From assembly GCA_003952965.2 (NCBI GenBank), contig CM025854.1, positions 21,870,111 through 21,934,110 on the forward strand: a DNA stretch of 64,000 nucleotides, read 5' to 3'. Positions 47,835-59,324 of this stretch are shown one piece after another; the stretch's first letter is position 1; every line of letters starts with the position of its first letter. The notes below the pieces were generated by a model, which worked only from the letters and a program-made list of their open reading frames with translations, searched no databases and was not told where the DNA came from. The position numbers and the translations under genes are program-made. The stretch comes from Morella rubra (taxonomy: Eukaryota > Streptophyta > Magnoliopsida > Fagales > Myricaceae).

Positions 47835-50800
47835 GGTAATTTGCTCCCCGGAAAAACTTTTTTACAGCAGAGCAACGAGGACGAGGAAGGAAAACATAAA
47901 AGAAAAGAAAAAAAGGTGAATAAAAAAATGAAATTCTAGGGTTTTTGGGGAGAGAGTTGGGTAAGAGTAAATAAATGGATGGGTTTTTGAGATGGGCCCT
48001 TGCTTCTCAAAAATCTACCGTTCTTTTATTGGGTCAAGCAGCTAAACTATAGACGACAAAAAAAAAAAAAAAAAGCAGGTAAACTATAGGGGAGCTGAAT
48101 CATCTGAAACAGGTATCTAGTGGGGCTAGATGTGAATAAGGATGAAACGTGGGGACTTCGAATTGGTTGAGGGTTTGTTTTTTAATAATTGTGTTGGATT
48201 TGACTTTTGTGTTTTAATTAAATCCCAAATGGCGTTTTGACCTCTCATCGCTGCTGCTGGATAAGCACTCCTAAATATCTGAAAGAAGGGGTTAAGTGGG
48301 AAAAGGGATTGGGATTGAGGTCTGAGGTCTGAGGTCTGAGGAGGCTGGCTGCCCAGGTTGGGGAAAAGGGTCGGTTGGAGTGAGGAGGGTTTTGGGTCTC
48401 TTGTCTTTGTCTTTGGACAGCTAGATTTGGTCGTGAGGAAGGCCCACGTAGCCCACCTTCGGCTTTTGGGCGTTTCCGTTTTCCCACTGCCAGCTTTAAA
48501 TTATTACTCGTGCGGCCTTATTGTTGAATGTTGATGTTGAAATTTTTGGCTGCCATCCTTTAAAAAAGAACTCGAATTATTTTTGGCTTCATCTTTTTCT
48601 TCTTTCTCCGAAAAGGATAAGCGAAAAAGATAAAAACCAAAGTCCGACATACGTAATACCACTACGGCCAAGTGGCAAGTGGAAGCCAAAAGTTACAAAG
48701 AAAGATATCGATAAAATTGCCTTCCTTTTCAACCATTTTCGATGCTTCCGGATGGCATTTAAATTACTTCGTTACTTTTAAGCAAAGAAAGAGGAGCAAA
48801 GGGATTGGGATAAGTTTGAGGCCCGCCCTCATGAATCACAGACGCCGGTAAAATCCAATAATTTATATACATGAGACTTCAAAGAGTGCAGGATACGTCA
48901 TTGAAATTGATGCATGTCTTTTCACAATACCCACATCCGCTATTTAACACAGAAAAGTACACCCCGGAATTCAACCAAAGAAGGGGTAAATAATTGTGGT
49001 CTTAGAGCATCCCACGCCGATAAATGGGACCTATTGATTGATTGAGACCATCCAATTTTGTGAATGTGGACATATGTTGCCCTAAGCATTAATTGGCGAA
49101 ATATCTTTATATTTATTTTTTTGTACCTTCTCAATGCTTCGTGATCCTTTAACCTTATCACGATCGTTCAATGATTACTAGTTTAGTGTGTCCCATGTGG
49201 AGTGACGGTGCTTGCAAGTGGTGCAATTCTGTGGTCTTTGACTCGAGGGTTGGGAAACGGAGGCCGTACCACTCCAGCTGGTGTTGGCGGTGCAGTAACC
49301 ATGGATTACAGCACCCATTGGGAGGAAAAAGATGTTGAGCTTTGATCACCATCAATTCTGGCGCACTTCATGTCAAATTGTAACTTTGATAGAAACTACC
49401 TGTTGGACTTTTCCCATGTTGGTTCCACGCAACTGCTGATCAAAGAATCGGCATAGAAACAAAAAAACAAGAAGAATGTTGGAAGAATCAAAAGAGTTTT
49501 GGTTGTATGAGATGTTAGGTTAAGGAAGATTTCAGGCTCTCCTCGATCAAAATAAATATTCATAGAAGAGAAAGAAATGCTGTATTTTAGTTAAACAACC
49601 TTAAAATATAACAAACTCACACGACGTAAGGATAAATTTTGAAGAGAATAGTGTGAAACCGATTGCCCCCGTGACCTCTACTTAAGTTATCTATATGATA
49701 TAATCCTATAAAATATCGAACGCAGTATTTGTGCACCTGTTCCATATAGTTTAGGGATGCTTCTACCACTGAACAACCCGGTAATTGATGGTAATCTTAT
49801 CATTGAAGAAACTCCTTAAAAAATTTTCAGCACAGAAAACCACACCTCTACTCCAACTCAACGGGAACATCTCAGCCATCATATTCTCAATAAAAACATC
49901 TCGAAAACCCTCTCTTTGGTACTTCACTCATGTTCTAGTTAGTGCAAACGCAAGGGTACTGCAGGGATCTGATAATTGTTGGCAGTCAAATCAAAACAAC
50001 TCGGTGAAATTTCCCTTCCAGTTGTTTTTAAATTCGTACCTCGATCGATCCTTTTCATATAGCAGGAACAACCCACCTAATTTATAAAATTGGTCAATAT
50101 GAATAAGGTTCATCTTACTCAAAAAAAAAAAAACCAAAAGTAAAAGGAAGTTGGAGGCTAGGAGCTGCATGCGAAATTTGACATTTTCTTATAGCAGCCG
50201 TAACAATCTGATAGAACAGCTGTGATATCTTAGGAACCACTTCAAGCCGGAAAAATCGATAGTTCACGAACCCCGCCCGCAACGAGATCCGGAAGCGTAA
50301 ATTTTACTTTTACGATTGTTGTGGAAAAAGGCATGCGTATCGAACACGAAACCTCTTTGTTCTTGGAGTTCACGCAATCATATTCGAGAATCGTCAATGA
50401 AAGTTCCCCCGTTGATTGTGTTCTACGCACAGTTAATCTTTTACGTATACGTGGTTGCATTCTTGATACATTTATTTGAAGTGCAGGCGCAGCATGCATG
50501 TTAAGCTTCCATATAAGTACTGTGCATGATTATCTGCCTTTACCAGCGGATCATGTTGGTACGTATACCTATTTTGACGGGTGAGTCGCGTACTACGCCA
50601 CTCGATCGATCGTAATCTTTTGTCGACGCTAGAGAATTTACCGATCGATGCAGTGTTTGTACGTATAAGAAAAATGGACTAAACTTTTAGTGAGAGGCTA
50701 AAAGTACTCTCTATAACCCAACTTCTTGCGACAAATAAATTAGTTTGTTACAATAAATAAAGTCTTCAATTTTTAGTTCAGAGTTCATTTGAAAGAATTT

Positions 50801-51534
50801 GAGGATACTTTACTTGTACGTGGTATAATTGGGACTTATTTATAACAATTTCTCAAAGTTTGAAAAAGTCAAGTGATAATTGCTTATAGAAAATCCGCAT
50901 ATTTGGTATACGCATGATATTGGCTAGTATAAATCATGATGGATAGACATCCAATTCTGAAACACATAGGGAGTTAACAATTCTTAACACACTTTATTCC
51001 CAACCTAAAATGATCGCGCGACAATTATGTAACACAAACAAAGGCATACACTCATTTAATGATATGGCAATCTTACTTACCTGATCGAACTCGCTAACAT
51101 GCTTCTTCGACATGTTCATTTTTATCTTCCATTAAACCCTATCAAACAGCGAAAACCCAGCGTCAAGGTTCTTTACGTAAAGGATGAGTTAGTTCATTTC
51201 TACTGTACTCTTTCCAAGAGGAAGTGTGATCTCAACTGATCAGTGCATTTCAAATATCCAGTAGGAATTCAGAAAATAAAAGTTATTAACAAATGAATGC
51301 TCTACAATCTTAGTTTTGGATCCATATATATGCAGAAGCAAATCCAAGTATTAACTATAGACTTCTCTGAAAAATCTGAACAAACACATGTAAACATATT
51401 GATCATTGACCCCCCTGCACAACCCCCACAAAAATAGCAAATCCTAGTCTCTCATTATATTAACACCAAAAAAGAGACCCAGAGTGATAATGCAACGATC
51501 AAAACTACTAAAATTCAAACTTGCCCGTAAAAAA
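47835..51534. other. Long intergenic stretch, no gene supported
   Basis: Leader and promoter of the trihelix gene (a GGTCTGA triple repeat near 48318-48342), then AT-rich sequence. Several short frames on both strands (for example near 48245-48487, 49158-49355 and 50242-50499) lack compositional or motif support. Confidence 0.45.
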
Positions 51535-51825
51535 CTACGTCACCAGATGCAAAACCCTACTCTCAAAACCACCAAACCTGCTCAGACTGAAATTCTTCAG
51601 AGAAAAATGGTTCTGCTCGTCTTCCTCCAAGAGAGTCCTTGTATAGAACAAAAATAGAAAGATGGAGAGAGCAAAGAGAACGATAATGTAAACTGTGACA
51701 GCATAAGGGGATGGTTTTCCTGGGAGAAATCTCGAAGTTAACGAAGTCCTGTGGTGGGAATGGCCTTTGCTCACCATGCCAGTCACTTCTAGAAATCTTT
51801 TGCTGTTTTCTTTTGTTGGCAGCAC
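51535..51825 (-). CDS. Possible small membrane protein
   Basis: A 96-codon frame on the minus strand. An internal ATG at 51774 (MVSKGHSHHRTS) gives 79 residues and is the more natural start, because the first codons abut a MITE-like element. The protein has a basic Ser/His-rich N-terminus, a single hydrophobic helix (YAVTVYIIVLFALSIFLFLF) and an acidic TRTLLEEDEQ segment. That layout is the signal-anchor shape of a Golgi type II membrane protein. It could be the first exon of a longer gene, now truncated, or a small membrane protein in its own right. I do not recognise the family. Confidence 0.4.
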   Translation of the reverse strand: MLPTKENSKRFLEVTGMVSKGHSHHRTSLTSRFLPGKPSPYAVTVYIIVLFALSIFLFLFYTRTLLEEDEQNHFSLKNFSLSRFGGFESRVLHLVT

Positions 51826-51826
51826 C

Positions 51827-52400
51827 TAGGGCTGGGCTTTTCGAATTTCACCCACCCGACCCTAACTCGATCGGGGCAAGAAAAATGAAATCCAACTCCG
51901 ACTGGGAATGGCTCCTGAACCCGAGCCACCCTGGGCATATCAGGTTTGGCTCGAGGCCGAGTCTCGTTAGGCATTTTTTTTGAATTATTTAGGCCCAAAA
52001 TATTATGGGTGAGTTTTTTTAGGCTAAAAACGTTCTGGGCTCTATTTTTGGGCCCAAGACTATTTTTTGAGAAATAATGCATAGGCCTAGAATATTCGGG
52101 TCTAGTTTGAGGTTTTTCGGAATGCGTTTCACAAACCCGAACTCGGTCCGAATCTTGTCGGAATGTACTTCAACTTCAGCTGAAGCGATTTGAATACGAT
52201 TTTATGCGGGACACGATGGTCCAGAAAAATGTTTTTTTCTCTGTGTCCCTTCATCTACTTGGTATTTGGGCTTTAAAAAAAAGGTGGAAAATTTGGGCCC
52301 AACCGATCACCGGATCTGGTTGTCCCAGTCGGTTCTCCGAACTGACTTCGGTTCTCGGTTTGGGTTGAAAACCAAACGGACTAGTCGGTTTTCAGCCCTA
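51827..52400. mobile_element. hAT-like MITE
   Basis: The left end is TAGGGCTGGGCTTTTCG and the right end, on the opposite strand, is TAGGGCTGAAAACCGAC. The interior is rich in short words such as CCGAACCCGA and GGTTCTCGGTTT, and non-coding. The flanking octamers match at only about 5 of 8 positions, so the target duplication is doubtful. The left end abuts the 5' end of the small membrane protein frame. Confidence 0.5.
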
Positions 52401-54356
52401 CCAGGGCCCGGCACCCATCAAACAGGAAATAAATTTATGCGGGCCTCAACTGACGGCTGACCGTTTGATTAGAAGCAGGCCATGGAGATTGTACACGCCG
52501 TGTATGCTTTGTTCGATATGCCTTCTTCAATCGAAAGCTTTGTTGTTTTCTCCTTTTTTTTCTAGGCAATCGAATGCCTATAATTCGATCTGAAGAGTGA
52601 AGATAATAGGCGCAACTTGCTTTCTTTTTCTAAATTTTATTTTTTTGGAGAACTGAGTAGAAAAGAAATATATTTTTCAGAAACCACATATACCCCTGGA
52701 ATTTGTCACTTTTTGCATCATCACTCTCACACACTACCAATGTCGTCATTTCTGGACTAAATATCCAAATTGCAGGCGCAGCAAGCGTGCTTAAAAAACA
52801 TAGGATATTTCAAATTTTCGTTCTCAGACTCTGGAAGTTTGAGGCAAATTTGAGAACGGATTTTCTGGAGACAGGCCATTATGATGTGGCCCATATACCA
52901 GAAGTCAGAAGATTAGATGAACATTAGAATAAGGTAAATTAACGCTTGCCTAAATGGAGCTGATATCCAGAATGCAGCTATAACTCTATATCCTCAATGT
53001 GGCCCATATACCAGATGCTAGTTTTGCTTAATTTCATGATCAACAATTGCATAATTATATATATATAAAATAGGTAATTTCGTACTTCTTGTTCTAGTAT
53101 TCCATTGGTTCTCCGTTTAAGGACTTCACCAGCTAGTCTTAGGAAATTAAATGACATCATGATAAATTGTAAACATATTAGAGATAGCTTTGTTCGATCG
53201 AATTTTGAGTAATAATTTTAGGATAATTTCTTCTGATACCACATTTATTGAAGAGTTGAGCCATATCTCTACTAACCTTGACAGCTTCTTAGGAATAATG
53301 CCTTCTTCATTTAATAGTACTTCTCCAAATCTTGCTGCGAATTTGTGGTAAGTGGCTAAAGTTGTCACTTTAAACGTTTCCCCAGAGACGTACTGCTGTC
53401 TCCTAGACATGACTGCGAAATCAAAGCCTTCAAATTAACAGCTGTGTGAGGTCACTTGAAAAGAAGCAATTTCCTTATCTTTCCTTTTGATTCTAACTGC
53501 AGCTACATTTGATGCCCATTGGCTAGCTAATGTTATTAAGGCCATTCAGATTCGTCCTGTTACCTGAGAAACTTTCTCATCTTACAGAATTGTGGCTTCC
53601 AGGAGTCATATCGCTTCTAAGGCTAATTAGTTATATATATATATATGGCCAGATTTGTAGCCATTTCAGGTTTCCTTCTCTGGGCATGCATACCCATTCC
53701 AAGCGACGCAGACCGATCAGGCAATGCCCAAACGACAAATTCTCACCACATCAAGTAGCTAGACAAGTTTACCCAGGACTCCGTTGCAGGCGGCTTGCAG
53801 CCATGCATCCCAAAGTAAAAACCTTAGCTAGCTAGCCTCCATCTCCGACCGGAGCTTAGGCACAAAAAGTCCTTTGTCGGTGAATTAATCCGGTGGAGCC
53901 CCAAGTTTTGGTATCTAGTGCTTTCTCATCACTCCGATCCTTGTTGACCACATACCATCTTGGTGGCATTGACGACATTTACGAAAAAACACAACGTCGA
54001 ACATAACGAAGTTATGATCCATATATACAGACATCAACACGAAAGCCCGTCTTATTAACTTGTTGAACAGATCAGGCTGACATTACAAAAGATAAACGCA
54101 CCATAACCACGCCATAGTCCTATGGCTGTACGAAGACTCAAGACCTAGCTAGACAATACTTAGTTGACACTGCAAACGATAACACGCCAGATTCAGACAC
54201 TGCGATGTCTCAAGACCTAGGTAACCCTAAGTTATAACCCCTAAAGAGAGACAATACAGATATGACACATAGTGCCATAATACTAACTCCATGCGACACC
54301 AGATTATTTACGACTACGCAGGTGTCTTCAGACATGTACATAATATTGAAAAGCAT
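52401..54356. other. Intergenic downstream of the YUCCA gene
   Basis: No gene supported. The words GTGGCCCATATACCAG occur twice (about 52886 and 52999). An 87-codon minus-strand frame at 53147-53410 has no recognisable motif. Confidence 0.4.
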
Positions 54357-55345
54357 TCAGACGTTGTGAAGCATCGGCAAAGCCTCTTTCTTTCTGTCCT
54401 GAATGACCTTGGCAATGTCGTTTGTAATTACTCTTGCGTCTTCAGAAATTTTCAATAATCCCCTCTGCGACAGTCCTGCACAGTAGACACCGCATTGTCC
54501 CTTCCAGTAGTTAGGATAATTGTTCTTTGGCATCCCGTCACCATTGACAATGTATTGGTAGTCCTGCACAAAAAATTTGCAATCAGCTAGTTCACTTCTC
54601 CTGACTTTATAGAGTATAAAAGTTTTGTCGTGTTGAATGAAAGAACAAAAGGATATCAATGGACCTTGAGCCAGCTAGTTGCCTTGCTTCTATAACCGGT
54701 TGCGAAGACTATAGCATCAAACCTTTTCTGAGCCCCATTCTCAAACTCCACAGTACTTCCATCAATCTTCGCTATACTTGGGCACACCTAGAAACAATCA
54801 CAAGAGAATGGAGCATTTGAAATATGGCCGATACCATCCGTCAAATTAGTACGTAAAACATTCAAATAGGATGGACATTCGCAAAGTGTTGGGAATTAAA
54901 AGTGAAGATCGGTGGATGAGATAACTCGGGATGTCACCTTTATGTCTCCTGCAATGATTTTGCCGACGGTTCCAACATCGATCACGGGGCTTCTCCCTTT
55001 TTCTTCTTTAAGTCGGAATGGGCCTTTAACAGGTCTAACAATGCCATACTTGGACAAATCGCCATAAAACAGTCCCGCAAGCATATTTATTATAGGATCC
55101 ACCATTTTCACTGGGAGGTACTTCAGCATTGACATCCCGCAGTACACCATCTCTTTTGTAAGCACATGGAACTATGCATTGGTAAAAGTATATGCAAAAT
55201 AGATGACACAAAAAGACAAATTAATGAAAAATACGGATTGATAATATCTACAATGTAGGTACTTAAGCAAGAGGACGTCCAAAGTTTAGATTGATTGAAA
55301 ACTTTTCTAGCATTGAGAGAGAGAATTTACAGGACTTCGAATAAC

Positions 55346-55352
55346 TATTATA
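55346..55352. repeat. Target duplication, left copy
   Basis: TATTATA directly before the element; the same seven bases follow its other end at 63231-63237. Confidence 0.8.
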
Positions 55353-55573
55353 GGGGAACGGATTCCCTCCGAAGGCAGCTCCCTCCAAATTTACCGCATG
55401 GATGGCTGAAAATTCAAGTTTCAGATCCAACGGTAAAAAATGCTCCACCTCATTTAATGAATTTTTTGAGGCTTCCGGCTTGGCTCTCCATGGCTTGGCT
55501 GCTCAATCCCTTACTTTTCGTTCAAGCTGACTTTGAGCTCCTTTTTTCTGCGTGGTCAATTCCTTCCTCTCCA
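55353..55573 (+). repeat. MULE left terminal inverted repeat
   Basis: About 220 bp matching the right terminus at roughly 95 percent by eye, up to a CGTGGTCAATT(C/T)CTTCC landmark. Contains CAAGTTTCAGATCCAACGG in both ends. Confidence 0.85.
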
Positions 55574-56231
55574 ACTCCACTCCCCACTCTTCTCTCTATC
55601 TGCCTGTCTTTGACGCAAGTGTTCGTAACTTCTTGGAATCGGACCCTGACCCCCCCGGGATTGGAACTCATGTTGAGCTCCTCTTGCTCTCGTCTACCCC
55701 CCTACCCAATACCTTAAGCTTCAAACCAGGTCTCAAAATACTCATGATAGTCTTTACCCAAATACCCAAGCTTTCCGGGGCTTTCAATCTCATTCGACCT
55801 TCTCAAAGAACGAAAGCAACTCTGAAATTATCTTTTTGTCGTTTTTCTTTTTTTTCTTTTATTCAATGTCATCACATGGGGCGTGTGTGTGTTTATTTTG
55901 TCGAATTGAATGTCTGATTAGCTTTTAGCCGTATTTGATTGCTGAGAAAAGACAAGAAAAATGCTAATTCAAAGAGAGACTATCTTCTGATGGCTATGGA
56001 CATGCCTGCAGATAAATAAATCAATTAATTGTCTTTAGCGTATAATTTTGTCTAGTCATTAGTGGGTAATTACGTAGCCTGCACAAAGAATATTAAGAGG
56101 AAGTTTATAAAATTATGGCCTAAAAGGATAGCCATCAAATAAGCACTAGAACTAGAAGAGGGTAAGAATGTTCTGCTGATTAATTTATCAATACAAACTA
56201 GGCAAAATTTATTATTTCTCCTGTTGTATAG
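55574..56231 (+). other. Left interior of MULE; possible third captured fragment
   Basis: Plus-strand frame near 55552-55740 reads LPVFDASVRNFLESDPDPPG and on through ELLLLSSTPLPNTLSFKPG. It has the look of real coding sequence, but I cannot place it in a family. The rest up to 56231 resembles intron sequence. Confidence 0.3.
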
Positions 56232-57521
56232 GTATGTATGCTGTGCGGGCTATATGCCCTGCAGTGGTAGGTGTGGAGAAAGTCAGTGCCCTGAATTGTG
56301 TCTTTGCACTGAGGTATTGCAGTTATTTGATTTTTCCCTTTGGTCTTTTTATGAGCCTTTCTCTCATAATGAAAATAAAAGAAAAAGGAGATGCTCAGGC
56401 TTAAAGTTTCCCTTCTTGATTGTGTAATTAATCAATTTTATGTGGTTTCTTCACTTTGTTCAGGTTTTCTGTTGCTTTGGAAATTCAGTGGCCTCGACAC
56501 GGTTTATGTTGCAAGATCAGTTCAATTTACAGACAACTGCATTATTGTACCTTCTCTCCCCTTCTCTCTCTAACCAAAGAATAGCTGCTCACTTCCTCTG
56601 CTTCATTATCCTCCAAATGTTCCTCACTAGACATGTCTTGTATGCAGGGATTCATGTTCTGCCTCCAACAACTTGCTTGTATATTTTCCATAATAGCTTG
56701 CTTAAGTGGAAATGATGAACTTCAAGAAGCTTCCCAGCGTTTGAACTGTTTTGCTGATCTGACTTATTGCACGTAAGGCCTTATAATGCACCCGTCTTAA
56801 TTCACTTAGGCAAGAGATATGAAGCGAGGAAATCCTGCACTAATTTCTTTTCCTTGATTTCTTTCTGCAGGGTTTGTGCATGTATGCAGGTATGCAATAA
56901 AAAAGACAGAATATTGCAAAACCCTTTAGCATCTGAACTTCATATAATGGGTTTAACAGATGGATATCACAATTGACTATGTAGTACGAAGAAATCAGGA
57001 TTGTCCATTTTTCCTACGTTGTGAAATCCTTTCTACCAAAAAAGTCAAAATCAACTCATGACCTGAAATCAAATTATTAGTCTGAGAGATGGTAAAATCT
57101 AATTGTACTTTGACAATTTTGAACCAAGTATTACGTAATTGATTGGCAAACAATTGATGGACAGGCATTTAGTATTTTTTTTTTTTGGTTAATGTGTGTG
57201 CTAGATAGAAGATTTTTGCATCAAGATTGGAGTTTTAAGGTTTCAATGACATGGTTAGTTTCTTTGTTCCTAATGCAGACTCAGCACAAGATTGAAATGG
57301 ATAAAAGAGATGGCAAGTTTGAGCCACAGCCCATGATGGGTGTACCACCAGTCCAGCACATGTCACGTATTGATCAGGCCTTATTCAGCCTCATAACTGA
57401 CGTTTTTGAAGGCCTGCTCTGCTCCCTGCAGAAGGATCATACTTCTTGCTATTCTGCTCTGCTCTCTGCAAAATTTCCAGATCCATATATGCATGTTGCA
57501 GCGCCAAAGAGAAGTCTATAG
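56232..57521 (+). pseudogene. Captured PLAC8-like gene fragment, five exons
   Basis: Plus strand, inside the MULE and opposite to its transposase. Exons with preserved splice sites: 56232-56313, 56464-56546, 56648-56772, 56871-56889, 57279-57521. Reading across them gives a Cys-rich protein: CCAGYMPCSGRCGESQCPEL, then CCFGNSVASTRFMLQDQF, then GFMFCLQQLACIF with ADLTYC, then VCACMQ, then QHKIEMDKRDGKFEPQPM and VQHMSRIDQ. This matches the C-terminal half of plant PLAC8-family proteins (the At1g11380/At5g41390 type). A small deletion at the end of the second exon shifts the frame between NLQT and DNCII, and the upstream exons are missing, so it is a pseudogene. Intact introns show it was copied from genomic DNA and not from a transcript. 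Confidence 0.8.
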
Positions 57522-59028
57522 GGTGTATGCATGTTGTAATTTTTCTATTTATGAATTTTAGGTTTTGTCAATCACAATTTGACTTGTACATACCACAAAG
57601 TACATCAATATAGTGGATTTTTTCATTCTTCTTATATGTACCTATCTAAATTGGATTTTTCTCTTATGGTGGGCATTTTATGCACAAACTTGTGGAACAT
57701 TCTACATAAGAAAATTTTGATAGTGAGTTGAACATAAATTTAACAGAAACAGAAACTGCCAAAAAGTAAAGGAACACAATTCAGAGATCTTGCATTGCTT
57801 GCAGTTGTATACTTAGAAAGTTGGGGTGTTACAGGAACAATAAATCAAACCTTTCCAAAAGCATTATCTATATACTTAGAATCTTGCATTACTTCTCTTT
57901 GTGATATTATCTAGACAATCAAAAAGTTAGCAGACTGCACAACATTCAAAAATTTAAGTCAAATTCTGATAAGATCTATATTTGTAGCATGCATCAAAAG
58001 TTCAACCTCAACAACAATGGTCGCACCTATAACCCGATACAAAAAAAATACTACAAGTCTTCGAGGCTCACATACTTCCCAAGTTGTGACAACAGCTCAT
58101 CCTCGCTTGATACCTGTGAGGAAGCAAAATAGTAAAGGAGATAGAAGATTTTTGCATCAAGATTGGAGTTTTAAGGTTTCAATGACATGGTTAGTTTCTT
58201 TGTTCCTAATGCAGACTCAGCACAAGATTGAAATGGATAAAAGAGATGGCAAGTTTGAGCCACAGCCCATGATGGGTGTACCACCAGTCCAGCACATGTC
58301 ACGTATTGATCAGGCCTTATTCAGCCTCATAATTGACGTTTTTGAAGGCCTGCTCTGCTCCCTGCAGAAGGATCATACTTCTTGCTATTCTGCTCTGCTC
58401 TCTGCAAATATTTCCAGATCCATATATGCATGTTGCAGCGCCAAAGAGAAGTCTATAGGGTGTATGCATGTTGTAATTTTTCTATTTATGAATTTTAGGT
58501 TTTGTCAATCACAATTTGACTTGTACATACCACAAAGTACATCAATATAGTGGATTTTTTCATTCTTCTTATATGTACCTATCTAAATTGGATTTTTCTC
58601 TTATGGTGGGCATTTTATGCACAAACTTGTGGAACATTCTACATAAGCAAATTTTGATAGTGAGTTGAACATAAATTTAACAAAACAGAAACTGCCAAAA
58701 AGTAAAGGAACACAATTCAGAGATCTTGCATTGCTTGTAGTTGTATACTTAGAAAGTTGGGGTGTTACAGGAACAGATAAATCAAGACCTTTCCAAAAGC
58801 ATTATCTATATACTTAGAATCTTGCATTACTTCTCTTTGTGATATTATCTGGACAATTCAAAAGTTAGCAGACCTGGTCAAATTCTGATAAGATCTATCA
58901 AAGTTTAGAACCTCAACAACAATGGTCTCACCTATAACCCGATACAACAAAAATACTACAAGTCTTCTTCCCAAGTTGTCACAACAGCTCATCCTCGCTT
59001 GACCTGTGAGGTGGTCTCAGCAAAATAA
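57203..59028 (+). repeat. 0.9-kb tandem duplication inside MULE
   Basis: Unit 1 (57203-58138) and unit 2 (58139 to about 59028) are highly similar, each starting AGATAGAAGATTTTTGCATC. Each unit carries the last PLAC8-like exon, so that exon is present twice (57279-57521 and from 58215). Unit 2 has small deletions relative to unit 1. Confidence 0.9.
58215..58550 (+). pseudogene. Second copy of the last PLAC8-like exon
   Basis: Duplicate of 57279-57521 within unit 2 of the tandem duplication, with the same acceptor (TAATGCAG). The frame is altered after LLSAN by one extra base near 58407, so the end differs from the first copy. Confidence 0.75.
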
Positions 59029-59324
59029 ACTGTTATAAAATGGGTCATTTAAGAAAATAAAATATGAGTACTTATATGCATTGTACCTCTGGCTCATCCT
59101 CTAGAATCAAGTGACGAGCTACTGTTGGGACAATGTTACACTGCCACACTTACGACCGCCCCGATGCTTTAACCGCTTCTTGCCTTCAAGCACACTTTTC
59201 AACCGCTTATTTCCTCGATGTTTCGGCTCTCTAGTTTTCCACCCCTTTGCACCCACTTCTAAAGCGCCATCAGATATTGCTCTATCAGCTGCTACTTCAA
59301 CCTCACATGGCTCTCTAGTACACA

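Noticed and set aside
53147..53410. 87-codon minus-strand frame near the YUCCA 3' end
   Set aside because: Reasonable composition but no motif I recognise and no splice context linking it to YUCCA; kept out for lack of support.
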